Shown here piece by piece: positions 32,571 through 46,337 of a stretch of DNA of 64,000 nucleotides. The notes under the pieces were generated by a model that saw nothing but the letters and a program-made list of their open reading frames with translations, was not told the DNA's origin and ran no database searches. Every line of letters starts with the position of its first letter. The stretch's first letter is position 1. Where the stretch lies: positions 68,722,907 to 68,786,906 of the forward strand of contig OY978525.1 in NCBI GenBank assembly GCA_963854835.1, given 5' to 3'. A program made the translations under genes and the position numbers. This stretch comes from Megamerina dolium. Its lineage: Eukaryota > Arthropoda > Insecta > Diptera > Megamerinidae.

Positions 32571-33844
32571 ACGATTGTGACATTGATTGTGCTGGCGACT
32601 TTGAAAGCATAAGAGATAAATGTCAGCGAGTACGTGAATTAGATTTGGCACAGAACAAATTACAGGATTGGCAAGAAGTTTTCCATATTTTACACCATAT
32701 GCCCCGCATTGAATTTCTGAATCTAAGCAAAAACTCATTGAACGGAAATATATCGAAATGCCATACATCGCCAATAGGTAATCTCCGCAGTATAGTTTTA
32801 AATGGTACATACTTGGACTGGTTGTGCATTGATGTACTCTTAGATAACCTTCCCATTTTAGTGGAGCTTCATTTAAGTTTAAACAACTACGAAGAAGTGC
32901 TTATTGATACTACTGACAATGAAAACGAACACTGCAACAAAAACTCCAACGTAATGGAATCTTGTGACTCAGATACAACGATAGAAACGAATTTGAAGAA
33001 GTGTAATAAAGGACGATGTAAACGAACATCAACACATAACTCTCTGAAAACATTGCATTTCACTGGAAATCCAGTGCACAATTGGCAAGAAATTTGTCGT
33101 CTCGGTAGAATATTCCCAAATTTGGAAAATCTTGTCCTGGCTGAGTGCCCTATTAAAACTGTTTGTGTAACAAATGAGAACATCACTACCGACGATACTA
33201 TAACGAACATCAACAGTGAAGCTCCTCATACATTTTTTTCAAATTTAACTTTTCTTAATTTAAGTTATGCCAACATAAATACATGGGATGACATTGAAGA
33301 ACTATCCAAGTTTTCAAAATTGAAAAATTTGCGAGTAAAGAATTGGCCATTGTGGGAAAGCCTTGAGTGTACCGAACACGAACGACGTCAATTATTAATC
33401 GCAAGATTACCAAATGTCACATTACTTAATGGGGGTGGTGTGATCAGTGATGATGAGCGCGAAGATTCTGAACGTGCATTTATTAGACACTATATGGAAA
33501 AACCTGTCTGGCAGCGTCCCGCTCGATACGATGCACTCATTGTAAAACACGGCCAGCTGGATCCTCTTGTCAATATAAATCTAACGCCAGATAAGCGTGT
33601 AAGAGTCTTCCTTACATACAATGAAATGTCCGAACCTCGATTTCTGGATATATACCGTACAGTATCTGATCTAAAGATTAAATTAGAGAAAATAATTGGA
33701 TTACCAGCAAACAAAATGCGTTTATACTATTTAGACAAGGATTATAGAGAATTCGGTCCTGAAGAGATGAAATATCCAAATAAACTACTTTACAGCTATA
33801 ATATACAAACAGATGATGAAATCATAGTAGATGAGAAAAAATGA
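32571..33844 (+). CDS. TBCEL: Tubulin-specific chaperone cofactor E-like protein (partial, 5' end in gap)
   Basis: About 424 codons open from the gap to TGA at 33842-33844. Leucine-rich repeats come first (RVRELDLAQNKLQDW, IEFLNLSKNSL, LVELHLSLNNY, then KTLHFTGNPVHNW, NLENLVLAECPI, LTFLNLSYANINTWDDI). The TBCE/TBCEL family block LARLPNVT-like ending in ISDDEREDSERAFIRHYM follows. The C-terminus is a ubiquitin-like domain (VRVFLTY, KMRLYYLD, FGPEEMKY, DDEIIVDE). Family members bind and destabilise alpha-tubulin; the Drosophila orthologue mulet is needed for spermatid individualisation. TBCEL rather than TBCE is favoured by the close C-terminal match, but the CAP-Gly domain that would separate them could lie in the gap. 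An Asn/Thr/Lys-rich insert (residues ~110-145 of this piece) looks fly-specific. Confidence 0.92.
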
Positions 33845-33849
33845 ATAAA
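33844..33849 (+). promoter_or_regulatory. Possible polyadenylation signal at the stop
   Basis: AATAAA overlaps the TBCEL stop codon by one base. No other canonical signal lies in the next 100 bases, so the 3' UTR may be very short or use a variant signal. Confidence 0.35.
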
Positions 33850-33869
33850 TAAGTAACAAGCCATGTTTA

Positions 33870-34439
33870 CCTATGTAGTTACATACATTTATAATGGATT
33901 TATATAACAAATATACATATAATGTGATTCTAAAACACAATACATTTTTTAACGCAACTTTTATTCTTATAGTCTAGACAGACGGCAGCGTTAATCCGGA
34001 TTAATGAAACACAATCCGAATAAAATACTAACCTGACACGGCAGTATTGCCGATTATAAAACAGCTGATTGCTGTTTTATTAGGTCTGCTCACTTACATT
34101 AGTATCGCTATCAATTTCTGTCATCTGTTATTTATTAACCAACGCTTATCATGTCGAAAACTGTTAACAATTAATGAAAGTTTTTTATAAGCGAACACCT
34201 ATTATTTTGTAAATTGGATCGAGAAAAATTCACAAGAGAAAATTTTCAGCAGTGTTGCCATCGCAAATTGCCTAATCCCCTTTTATTTGGAGAATTACCT
34301 CATAGAGTTAATGCGATCGAGGCAGCATCACACGATAGCAAGTTAGAGTAGAAAGTACAGTAAAGAGTGATTGTAAATCACTGCAAAATCACTTTTTCGT
34401 GTCAGCATATTGCGGTCTATTTTCTTGCAGTACTTAGTT
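33870..34439. other. Downstream flank of the host gene with LTR-like relic
   Basis: Mostly unassigned. Includes a perfect palindrome TTAATCCGGATTAA near 33992 and an AAAACAGC-GCTGTTTT hairpin near 34058. At 34316-34352 GATCGAGGCA and CGATAGCAAGTTA match the reverse complement of 14725-14765, suggesting a shared LTR relic. Confidence 0.35.
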
Positions 34440-35045
34440 CATAAGCATCAATCTCTGTAGGTAGCGATCGCCGGTGGTGGTTTCGTTTGGTTGGAGCACA
34501 CCCAGTTGATCCAACCAGATACACAGCATTACCTTCAAATCATGAATATTGGGCTTTGCAGTTTATGTTGATGGCTGACCGAGTTTAATTCATGGTTTGT
34601 GTGCTTGGGGTACCGCAATGGACCAACTTTTCATCGCCAGTCAAAATACGATGCAATTTTTGGCTCTCCAGCAGCAGTTGGCATGCGAGAAATCGATTTT
34701 CAATGTCCATTGGCTTCAATTTGTATGGTCCTCGCTTTTGAATCATTGCCAACGGTTTTAGGCGTTTTGAAGTAACTTGTTGAATGACTCCCAACGTCTC
34801 TACAAGTTTTCTTGCGTTTGACACTAGCACACGTCTTCACTCAGTGACTCTTCAAACTTTTATGGATGACCAGGTCGAGGTTTATCATCAACGCTAAAAT
34901 CAACAGTTTTGAAGCGTCAAAACCACTCTCTGCATGATTTTTCTGTTGGAGCAGATTCACCATAAACTTCCACAAGCAATCGATGCGCTTCAGCTGCACT
35001 TTTCTTCCAATTAAAAAAGAAAATTAAAACCACGCATATGCTCTT
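34440..35045 (-). pseudogene. mariner-type transposase relic
   Basis: Minus strand shows the HTH part (CFNWKKSAAEAHRLLVEVYG near 35010-34950), SKRLKPLAMIQKRGPYKLKP (34770), LTGDEKLVH (first catalytic Asp, near 34620) and MLCIWLDQLG with LQPNETTTGDRY (34540-34470). The order fits mariner DD34D transposases. Stops and small deletions are frequent and the second half of the catalytic domain is missing. Confidence 0.8.
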
Positions 35046-35224
35046 TATTTAACACAAGTTCGGAAATCTTCGATAGAATTAAAAATAATTATGTTGTTAA
35101 TTCAAACTGAATATGATTAACAAATGTCACAGCTTTTGAACAAAGCAAAAATCAGCTGTTTGTCAACCAGTTTTGACAGCCAAAGCCACCTATTCAAATC
35201 GGCCAGAATTAAATTTTATTGTAT

Positions 35225-35671
<447 letters not shown>

Positions 35672-35684
35672 TCGGCAAGCAATT

Positions 35685-37057
<1,373 letters not shown>

Positions 37058-37094
37058 TTACTTACTTATGTGGCCATAACAACCGAATATCGAT

Positions 37095-39032
37095 TTAGGC
37101 CGAAAATAACATGCTTCGCCAGCCATCTCTGTTCTTCGCTAACTGGCGCCAGTTAGAAATTCCAAGCGCCGTCAGGTTCTCCAGTACTTGGTCTTTCCAC
37201 CGGAGGTTTGGTCTTCCTCTTTTGCGTCGTCCTCCAGCGGGTTCCGAATATAACACCTTCTTAGCTGGAGCGTGTTCTTCCATTCGCTCGACATGACCTA
37301 GCCAGCGCAGCCGCTGGATTTTGATGCGCTTTACTATGTCAATATCGGCATACAGCTCGTACAGCTCATGGTTGTACCTTATTCGGTACTCGCCACCAAC
37401 GCAAATAGGTCCAAAGATCCTGCGTAGGACTTTTCTCTCGAAAACTCCAAGTATTCGCTCATCCGAGGTGGAAATTGTCCAGGCTTCAGCGCCATATGTT
37501 AGGACAGGCATGATGAGAGACTTGTAGAGTGTAGTTTTCGTTCTTCGAGAGAGGGCTCGACTTCTCAATTGCTTACTCAGCCCAAAGTAACACCTGTTAG
37601 CAAGAGTTATCCTACGCATGATCTCCAAGCTGACGTCATTACTGCTGTTAATGCTGGTTCCAAGATAGACAAAGTCCCTTACTACTTCAAAAGCGTAGTT
37701 GTCAACAGTGACGTGCTGTCCAAGACGCCGGGACTCTTTGTTTGTTGACACTAGATACTTCGTCTTGCCCTCGTTCACCGTGAGACCCATCCGACGCGAC
37801 TCTCTTTCCAACTCTGAGAATGCTGCACTGACTGCTCGCATGTTCATGCCGATTATGTCAATATCGTCGGCATACGCTAACAGCATGACACTTTTGTTGA
37901 AGATAGTGCCATTATGTCGTAGATCAGCAGCTCGTATTATTTTCTCCATAATAAGATTGAAGAAGTCGCACGATAACGAATCACCTTGTCTGAAACCCCG
38001 TTCGGTATTAAACGGTGCGGAGAGGTCCTTCCCAATTTTCACTGCACAACAGGAGTTATGCAGTGTCATTCTACAAAGTCGAATGAGCTTTGCAGGAATA
38101 CCGAACTCAGACATTGTTGCGTAGAGGTAATCCCTTACCGGACTGTCGAAAGCGGCTTTATAATCAACAAATAGGTGGTGTGTGTCGATCTGTTTCTCTT
38201 GGGTCTTCTCCAGGATTTGGCGCAGTGTGAAAATCTGGTCGATGGTGGATTTACCAGGTCTGAAGCCACACTGATAAGGTCCAATCAGGTTGCTGAGCAT
38301 AGGCTTCAATCTTTCACAGAGTACGCTCGATAGAACCTTGTACGCGATGCTCAGGAGACTTATTCCACGGTAGTTGGCGCAAATTGTGGGGTCTCCTTTT
38401 TTATGTACAGGACAGAGAACACTGAGCCTCCAATCATCAGGCATGCTTTCATCCGACCATATTCTGCTTATGAGCTGGTGCATGCGGGTGAGCAGCTCAT
38501 CGCCTCCGGTCTTAAACAACTCGGCAGGCAGGCCATCAGCACCTGCAGCTTTGTTGTTCTTCAGCCTTAAAATGGCCGTTTCAACCTCGTCATAGTCGGG
38601 TGGTGGAACATCAACACCATCATCTGTAATTGGGGTTATCGGGCATTCTCCTCCACTGGCGGAATTGTTCGTAGCATCGCCATTCAGTAACGTGGAGAAG
38701 TGTTCCCTCCATAGGCTCAGTACACTCTGGACATCCGTAACCAGATTCCCATTTCCATCACGACAAGAAGAGGCTCCGGGATTTAAACCTCCACTCAGGC
38801 GCTTGATCTTTTCAAAGAATTTTCGAGTCTCATTCTTGTCGGTACACATCTCTATCTCCTCACACTCGCGTCTTTCCAACTCCCTCTTCTTGCGCCTGAA
38901 AAGACGTCTCTGCACTCCTTTTCTCTCTGTACCGCTCCTTAACAGCTCGCGTTGCGCCTGCACGCAGGGTTTTTCTGTAGGCGGCGTCTTTCTCTGCGGT
39001 AGCGTCGCGACACTCCTGATCATACCACTCAT
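37095..39032 (-). pseudogene. RTE reverse transcriptase part
   Basis: Open for over 600 codons. Contains the linker rich in Arg/Glu, AAGADGLPAELFKTG, PVHKKGDPTICANYRGISLL, YQCGFRPGKSTIDQIF, LFVDYKAAFDS (catalytic Asp), FRQGDSLSCDFFN and LLAYADDIDIIGM (catalytic pair). A thumb-like part and the C-terminal RIRWLGHVERM-type block with GRPNLRWKDQV follow. Continuous with the endonuclease except for a 2-bp loss (38906-38913) that shifts the frame. The copy at 10-12 kb keeps those two bases. Confidence 0.9.
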
Positions 39033-40071
39033 TCCTCAGAGGCCGGTAGTAACCGATTACCTCCTCGGCAGCAGTAGTCATGGAGTGGGATATATGTGTC
39101 CACCGTGCGCATGTATCATCAAATGGAGGAGTGTTCTGCATAAGCAGATCCGATAGTCGAGTGGAAAATGCATCTGCTGTCTCTGGTGATCGCAGCTTAC
39201 TGACGTCGAGCTTTCTCTGTGTGGGACTTCTCTTGTTATTTGCGACACATAGGCGTGTGCGCACCTTAGCTGCAACAAGGTAGTGATCCGAGTCGATGTT
39301 GGCACCACGGATCGATTTCACGTCCATCACACTGGAAGCATGCCTTCCGTCAATCACCACATGATCAATTTGGTTTCTTGTACGTTGATCTGGAGACAGC
39401 CATGTCGCTTTGTGGATGTCGAGATGCTGGAATCTGGTACCACCAATTACCATGTTTCGTGCTGCGGCGAAGTCGATCAGCCTTATTCCGTTATCGGAGG
39501 TGTTTTGGTGGAGGCTGAATTTTCCGACAGTTGGGCCAAAGGTACCTTCCTTGCCCACCCTGGCATTAAAGTCGCCAAGCACGATTTTGATATCGTGGCG
39601 GGGGCAGCGGTCATAAGCTTCTTCGAGGCGCTGAAAGAAGCTCTCCTTGGTCACATTGTCCTTCTCATCCGTCGGAGCGTGGGCACATATAAGGCTGATG
39701 TTGAAAAATTTTGCCTTGATGCGGATTGTGGCCAGCCGTTCATTCACAGGCGTAAACTGCGAGACAAGATGTCGTAGTCTCTTGCTGACCAAAAATCCAC
39801 ATCCTAATTCGTGCCTTTCAGCATGGCAACTGTAGTAGATGTCACAGGACGCTCTTTTGGAGCAGCCCTGTCCTGTCCATCGCATTTCCTGGAGAGCGGT
39901 GATGTCAGCTCTGTATTTTTCGAGGACATCAACCAGCTGGATAGAGGCACCCTCCCTATAAAGGGATCGGACATTCCAGGTGCATATCCGTAAATCGTGG
40001 TCATTTTTTCGTTTGCGGGGGTCATCAACAAAAACGGTAGTCCTTCTCCGAGGCATATTTGTTTTTTTCAT
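38914..40071 (-). pseudogene. RTE endonuclease part
   Basis: ATG at 40071. Apurinic-type endonuclease: [15 protein letters not shown] (Asn), ITALQEMRWTGQG (Glu), INLICAHAPT-like block, IVLGDFNARVGKEG (Asp/Asn), RNQIDHVVIDGRH and SDHYLVAAKV (His), so the catalytic set is all present. It nicks target DNA for insertion. Database entries of this domain are often mislabelled craniofacial development protein 2. The frame changes at 38906-38913 and the shifted end is meaningless. Confidence 0.9.
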
Positions 40072-40135
40072 TGGGGGGGTTTTTTATGTGGCGGGTCCCA
40101 AACCCAACGCACAACCTCTAACCGAGGAGATTTTC

Positions 40136-40138
<3 letters not shown>

Positions 40139-40204
<66 letters not shown>

Positions 40205-40233
40205 TTATATATATGTATATATATATATTTATA

Positions 40234-40284
<51 letters not shown>
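40139..40284. repeat. (TA)n array
   Basis: TA repeats with TTTATA/GTATA interruptions between RTE 5' end and SINE tail. Confidence 0.97.
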
Positions 40285-40858
<574 letters not shown>

Positions 40859-41296
40859 TGTTACGTTTTTATTCTGTGAGCGTTTAATTCTATTTAAATT
40901 ACCTTGTTCGATTACTGGATTCTGTTAATAATAACTGCAACACTTATTTTATACAACTATATACAGCAACAATTTATTTAATAATCTCTATTTACAATCA
41001 ACTCTGCTTACAATCAACTATTTACAATAACACTTAAATGCACTAGCTACTTTTGCCTCTGTATAGATCTTTGCGCAGTCACGTTCGGAATTCGATTGAT
41101 TGTCACTTCTCAACACTGGCTCTCTTTATAATCTATTGGCAAAACCCCAGAATCTTCCATTATCGAGATTCTTCTCTTTCCTTCTCGTTGGCTTGTTCTG
41201 GTTATTGCTTATTTCTTTTTGTTGACATTCGTTTCGATGCTGCCAATAGTGTCAGTCACAATTGTGATGAGTAACCAACTATCGATACTCGTTACA
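40859..41296 (-). repeat. Solo Ty3 LTR (438 bp, TTATAAAG subtype)
   Basis: Complete LTR, TGTTACG to TTACA on the + strand, flanked by ATAT on both sides (possible 4-bp duplication but inside TA-rich sequence). Confidence 0.9.
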
Positions 41297-41310
41297 ATAT
41301 ATGTATATAT

Positions 41311-41725
41311 TGTAACGAGTATCGATAATAAGAATAAGAAATAAGCAATAACCAGAACAAGCCAACGAGAAAGAAAGAGAAGAATCTCGATAAAGGAAGA
41401 ACTCTGTTTACAATTAACTATTTACAATAACACTTAAATGTACTAGCAACTTTTGCCTCTGTATAGATCTTTGCGCAGTCACTTTCGGAATTCGATTGAT
41501 TCTCACTTCTCAACACTGGCTCTATTTATACTCTGTTGGCAACACCCCAGAATCGTCCTTTATCGAGATTCTTCTCTTCCTTTCTCGTTGGCTTGTTCTG
41601 GTTATCGCTTATTTCTGTTTGTTGACATTCGTTTGGATGCTGCCAATAGTGTCAGTCACAATAGTGATGAGTAACCAACTATCGATACTCGTTACAAGAG
41701 TATAAATAGAGCCAGTGTTGAGAAA
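41311..41725. repeat. Rearranged Ty3 LTR pieces in opposite orientations
   Basis: 41311-41399 is a + strand LTR start with a ~60-bp internal deletion. 41400-41696 is most of a minus-strand LTR of the TATAAATA subtype. 41697-41725 is again a + strand LTR scrap (GTATAAATAGAGCCAGTGTTGAGA) that leads into gag. Confidence 0.82.
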
Positions 41726-43130
41726 GAACACGTCATTGAAAATCTACAAAAAGGAATTGAGATTAGATTTTAGAAAATTTCCGGAACCATTAATGAAAAA
41801 GTTATGGATCTGAAGAAACATGTAGATGACTTGGAAGATAAGTTCGAGAAATTACAGCACGAACTCAACCAACTAAAAATAAATGGACCAGCCACATCAG
41901 TGATTCGAGATTCAAGCACAATCAAACTAAAACCACCAACATTTGACAGAAGCACGCCATTCAACGTCTTCAAACTTCAATTCGAGACAACCGCTTCGAA
42001 GAATCAATGGGATGATAGCGACAAGACTGCTGCATTAATAGTCGCATTAAAGGTAATGCTTCCGAAGTGTTACAGATGATTTCAGAGAAAGATCGTGGTA
42101 GCTATCAGTCACTGATGGACACACCCCAGCGAAAATATGGAAATGAAGACAAGAGTGAATTGAGATCGCGAGTGCAACGGAGTAATGAGAGCCTTCAAGA
42201 ATTCGCTTCCGATATTGAGCGCTTATGTCATCTAGCGTTCTCCGGTAATTCGCACGAGTTCGTCGAAAAAATAAAAATAGAGGCATTCATAGATGGCATA
42301 CGTGATGGAGAGACAAAGCGTGCCCTAGTCATGTCACCCAGGAATACTTATGCCGAAACAGTCAGTAGTGCCTTGACGTTTGAAGCCGCCAGTTTCATGT
42401 GTCGACCAATGCCAGGGGTACGCCAATCAGAAACAGAAACAACAGATCTGGTTGAAGCAGTGCGTCAGGCAGTAAAATCACTAGTTCAGCCTGAAGCAAG
42501 AACAGCAGGTCGACGCGAAAACAAATTTAATGGTAAGTGCTTCATTTGCGACAAACGAGGGCATATAGCTCGTGATTGCAATCAATCGAATATGAAGTCT
42601 AAAGGAAGAACAAGGAATCAACGCAAAAATAAATTTGCCGGTGAGTGCTTCATATGCGATCAAAGAGGACACATGGCGCGTAACTGCAGCCTACGACGCA
42701 AGCAACAAAGATCGAATTCACTAGGACAACGAAAGGAAGATCGTGATGTCATTCATCGTAGTAAAGCTGATACTCCATATCGTCGTACTTGCACCGTGGA
42801 TAGTAAACGTTGTTCTCGGGTAAGAAGCCAGAATCAGGTTGTTAACCTACGTCTTACGAATATATTGCCGGAGGAGTCATGGACCACCGAACGAGTGCAA
42901 GAAGATCAGCGGAACGACCCAGATCTCGTAAAGATTATGGAATACAAGGAGCAGGGCATACGTCCAGATTGGCAAGAAATGGCTAATGAGAGTCCAATAG
43001 CAAAGGCATACTGGGCGCAGTGGCAAAGCCTGCACTTACGAGACTTATGTTTATTCCGAACATGGGAAAGTGAAGAAGGAAAAATCACTTATGATCTTCT
43101 AGTGGTACTCAAGGCAAGAATAAATGAAGT
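41726..43130 (+). pseudogene. Ty3 gag fused to integrase N-terminus
   Basis: Starts inside the gag coiled coil (41726) and passes through LKPPTFDRSTPFNVFKLQF. After a frame change near 42050 it stays open from 42067 to beyond 43130. That frame covers Gag core, two CCHC knuckles (KCFICDKRGHIARDC near 42535-42580 and ECFICDQRGHMARNC near 42643-42687), a basic linker and then the start of the integrase region (LRLTNILPEESWTTERV). Protease, RT and RNase H are missing without breaking the frame. It ends at a junction with a DD41D transposon end. Confidence 0.85.
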
Positions 43131-43440
43131 GGAGATATCAAGTGGCCACCAAGATCATGCGATTTGACACCGCTTGACTTTTTTTTGTGGGGCTACGCGA
43201 AAGACCGTGTTTATGCATATAAACCTATAACTCTTGAGCACCTAAAAACCAACATTCGTCACGTTATGGCTGAGATACCGCCCAATATTTGTCAAAAAGT
43301 GGTCGAAAATTACCTCAAAAGGTGGTGGTCATTTAAATGATGTAGTATTTCACACATAATGTCAACGTTCAAACTTTATAATAAAAAAGAAATATCATGA
43401 TATTTTATATGTGTTTTATTTACATTTACTTTTGAAACCG
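43131..43440 (+). pseudogene. DD41D (rosa-like) transposase C-terminus and 3' end
   Basis: Short frame RSCDLTPLDFFLWGY, then KTNIRHVMAEIPPNICQKV and a stop at 43338-43340. Matches the C-terminus of the element at 54.4-55.4 kb. Everything upstream is replaced by Ty3 sequence. Confidence 0.8.
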
Positions 43441-43457
43441 CAAAATGGATAACCCTT

Positions 43458-43459
<2 letters not shown>

Positions 43460-43548
<89 letters not shown>

Positions 43549-43560
43549 GTATGTGTATAT
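43460..43560. repeat. (TA)n array
   Basis: TA repeats followed by TATG repeats. Confidence 0.95.
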
Positions 43561-43834
43561 ATGTATATATATGTACCAGGTGTACAAGCTTAAATCAGCT
43601 GTTTCATTAAAAAAACATTTTTTTTCATAGAAAGCCAAAAATTAATTTATTCAAAGTATTTGCCCTCACTAGCTATACATTTTTCCAGAGACCGCAAATA
43701 ATGATTATTTTTAAAAATTCAAATGAAAAAATCAACATTTTCTACATGTCGGTGAACACAGCTGAGCATCAAAATGATATTGTTTAAACGCTGAATTGGA
43801 ACCACTAAATATGTTTATTTTTTGAGTATTACGT
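43561..43834. other. Unassigned spacer
   Basis: Includes GTACAAGCTTAAATCAGCTG near 43575, similar to the inverted repeats at 54203-54371; otherwise nothing recognised. Confidence 0.3.
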
Positions 43835-44215
43835 GAAAAATTAAAATTAATTATTATTTTTAGATTTGTATTTTTTTAATCTTTTATAAAAATTATTGTT
43901 TGATTTAAATTTTTTTACTCTATCGAAAAAATTACTTTTAGTTTTTTATTTTATTATTCAAGAATAAAATTTATTTTTTGAGTTTTATTTTTTTGCTCAG
44001 GAATAAAAATTATTTTTTGAATAAATTTTTTTTTTGTTCGGGAATAAAAATTAAAATTTGATTTTTATGTTTTCCCCCCATAAATAAAAGTCAAAACATC
44101 GTACAGCTTTGTGGTTGTGGGCATGATAACATTTTTTTTTTATTTCAATCTCGTCTGCCAATCAACAATAAAAAATAAAAAACAATAACAACATAAAGAA
44201 CTGAGTAGATTTATT
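43835..44215. repeat. Left AT-rich long inverted repeat
   Basis: Its reverse complement matches 52140-52510. Made of ~40-bp degenerate units such as AGGAATAAAAATTATTTTTTGA, and an inner unique part with ATCTCGTCTGCCAATCAAC. Confidence 0.85.
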
Positions 44216-44362
44216 AACTACTATATCTGTATTGGAACATATAATACACAAATATATAGTTTCAACAAATTTTCTGATCCAGACATCGTCGAATTTTAAA
44301 ATTTTTCGACCCATTTTGCATAATTGATTCTTAATAATTGAAATGTGATTAGAACATAAATT

Positions 44363-46034
44363 TTTTTTTTTTTTTTTTGTTAGCTTATTTTTTTTTTTTA
44401 TTGAATCTTTCTTAAATACAAGAAACTAACAATAAGTATTAAAATCTTACAAACTAAATAAAACTATGTGATATCCCCTACGTTCCATCACAATTTGGTG
44501 AGTCGCGAGATGTAGCAATTTTACAGCATATTCAGTGTGTCTTTTCTTTTTAATCGACGATGCCCCTTGCTCAGCAACAATTGCCTAGCAAGGGGATTCG
44601 GATGATTGTGTAATTTTTGAATGTAGCTTCTGCAGGACATTGCAACTTCCTCAGAAATTGTGGATACATTTAAATCTCGATGGATGTTAACGTTCCTCAT
44701 ATACCAAGGCGCGTTTACAATAATTCGCAGACACTTGGATTGTATTCGCTGCAATTTTTCGATATTAGAGGGAGATGCGGTGCCCCAAAACTGAATACCA
44801 TAAGTCCAGATTGGTTTCAGGATTGCTTTATATAATAGCACTTTGTATTCAAGATTCAACTTTGATCTTTTGTGTAACAGCCACCATAACTGATTCATTT
44901 TAAGCTTGATCTGAGTTTTCTTTGCCTCTATGTGATTTTTCCATGTCAGCCTTCTGTCGAGGTGAATACCCAAGTACTTTGTTGAGGAACATTGTGGAAC
45001 TGATTGGCCATTAATTTTAAGTGGGGGACATGTATCTAGCCTTAGCGTGAAGGTTACATGTACGCTCTTTGATTCATTGACTTTTATACGCCATTTTGCT
45101 AGCCAGATTTCGAGAGAATCGACATGAGTCTGCAGGAGTTTAGTAGCTTCTATGGGGTTAGAGCGAGAGCACAATATTGCCGTATCATCAGCAAAGGTCG
45201 ATATGAATGTATAGTTATTGTTGGGCATATCTGAAGTGTATAAGAGATACAGTAAGGGACCCAAAACGCTTCCTTGAGGAACGCCAGCGTGAATATCCAA
45301 TGGATTTGTTGTGTAATCCTTGTGATGTACGAGAAATTGTCTTTTCGTGAGGTAGCTACTAAGCAATGAGGAGACATTTGCAGGCAGTAATAGTTTGAGT
45401 TTGTAAATAAGGCCATCGTGCCATACTTTATCGAAAGCTTGAGTGATATCAAGAAAGACAGCTGAGCAATACTTTTTTTCTTCAAAAGTGTTCCTTATCA
45501 GAGTTACAATGCGGTGGACTTGTTCTATTGTGCCGTGCTGTTTTCTAAATCCAAACTGATGTTGAGGAATCAGTTGGTTGAGATTAATAAATGGAGTTAT
45601 ATTCATGACAAGTAGCTTTTCGAATACTTTAGAAAGTAGAGGCAGGAGGCTGATAGGTCTGTACGATGCAACTTTTGTAGGGTCTTTTCCTGGTTTTGCT
45701 ATCATAATAATTTTTGAAGTTTTCCAGCATTTGGGATAGTGTTTAATACGAAGGATAGCATTGAAAATGTGCATCAGATGAATTACTGAAGCCGGAGGTA
45801 GCTCTTTTATCATTTTACCGGTAATTTTATCTGGACCAGGTGATTTTTATGGGTTTAAATCTTTATAAATTGCTTTGAATATGTCCTTTTTTTTAATTTT
45901 GAGCGTTATTGAGCAAGGTTGAGAAGTTAATATTGGTAATGAGGACTGTGAAGAGGGTGGATTGGGTGTAAACACACTTTTTAGGTGGTTTGCAAAAGCC
46001 AAACCCTTCCCACAGTTGCACATAAACATAACAT
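44363..46034 (-). mobile_element. jockey-type LINE, 5' truncated
   Basis: Flanked by AACATAAATT at 44353-44362 and 46035-46044. The 3' end on the minus strand has AATAAA and two A tracts, so it ended in a poly(A) tail. The 5' end starts inside ORF2. Confidence 0.88.
44521..46020 (-). pseudogene. jockey-type ORF2: reverse transcriptase
   Basis: RT blocks: SYRPISLLPLLSKVFEKLL, HQFGFRKQHGTIEQVHRI, CSAVFLDITQAFDKVWH (catalytic Asp), PQGSVLGPLLYLLYTSDM and FADDTAILC (catalytic pair), followed by thumb blocks STKYLGIHLDRRLTWKNHI and LYKAILKPIWTYGIQFWG. The frame 45813-44521 is intact. A stop at about 45847-45849 separates it from the upstream piece, where a SPGPDKITGKM block is expected. The endonuclease is lost through 5' truncation, the usual outcome of incomplete reverse transcription. 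Confidence 0.9.
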
Positions 46035-46044
46035 AACATAAATT

Positions 46045-46254
46045 GAAATTGCAAATACTTTGGAGTTAAGTAAAACTATGTTTTCCAGAAGAAAAAATAT
46101 GAAAATTTTGCAATGTATAGAAAACTATTATGTTTTCTATGTTTTGGGCTTTATTTTCGGATTAAGCTCACGATTTTACTCAAGAAATTACTATTACAAT
46201 ATATGCCGAGGATAAGAAAATTTAATGAAATTATGTATTTATGGTATATTGTAA
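46045..46254. other. Core of the inverted-repeat element, no gene
   Basis: AT-rich, non-coding. Confidence 0.4.
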
Positions 46255-46337
46255 AACAAATCTAGTAATATATAAATTTAGGGATTAGCCGAATCAGACC
46301 ACTTATGTGGGTCCCTTTTCGTCCCTCAAATCGTGTG

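Noticed and set aside
38914..40071. Host gene 'craniofacial development protein 2-like'
   Set aside because: That label is a common misnaming of RTE endonuclease; here it is followed by RTE reverse transcriptase and has other copies in the window.
43460..43560. CRISPR-like or satellite array
   Set aside because: Simple TA/TATG repeats without spacers; eukaryotic context.
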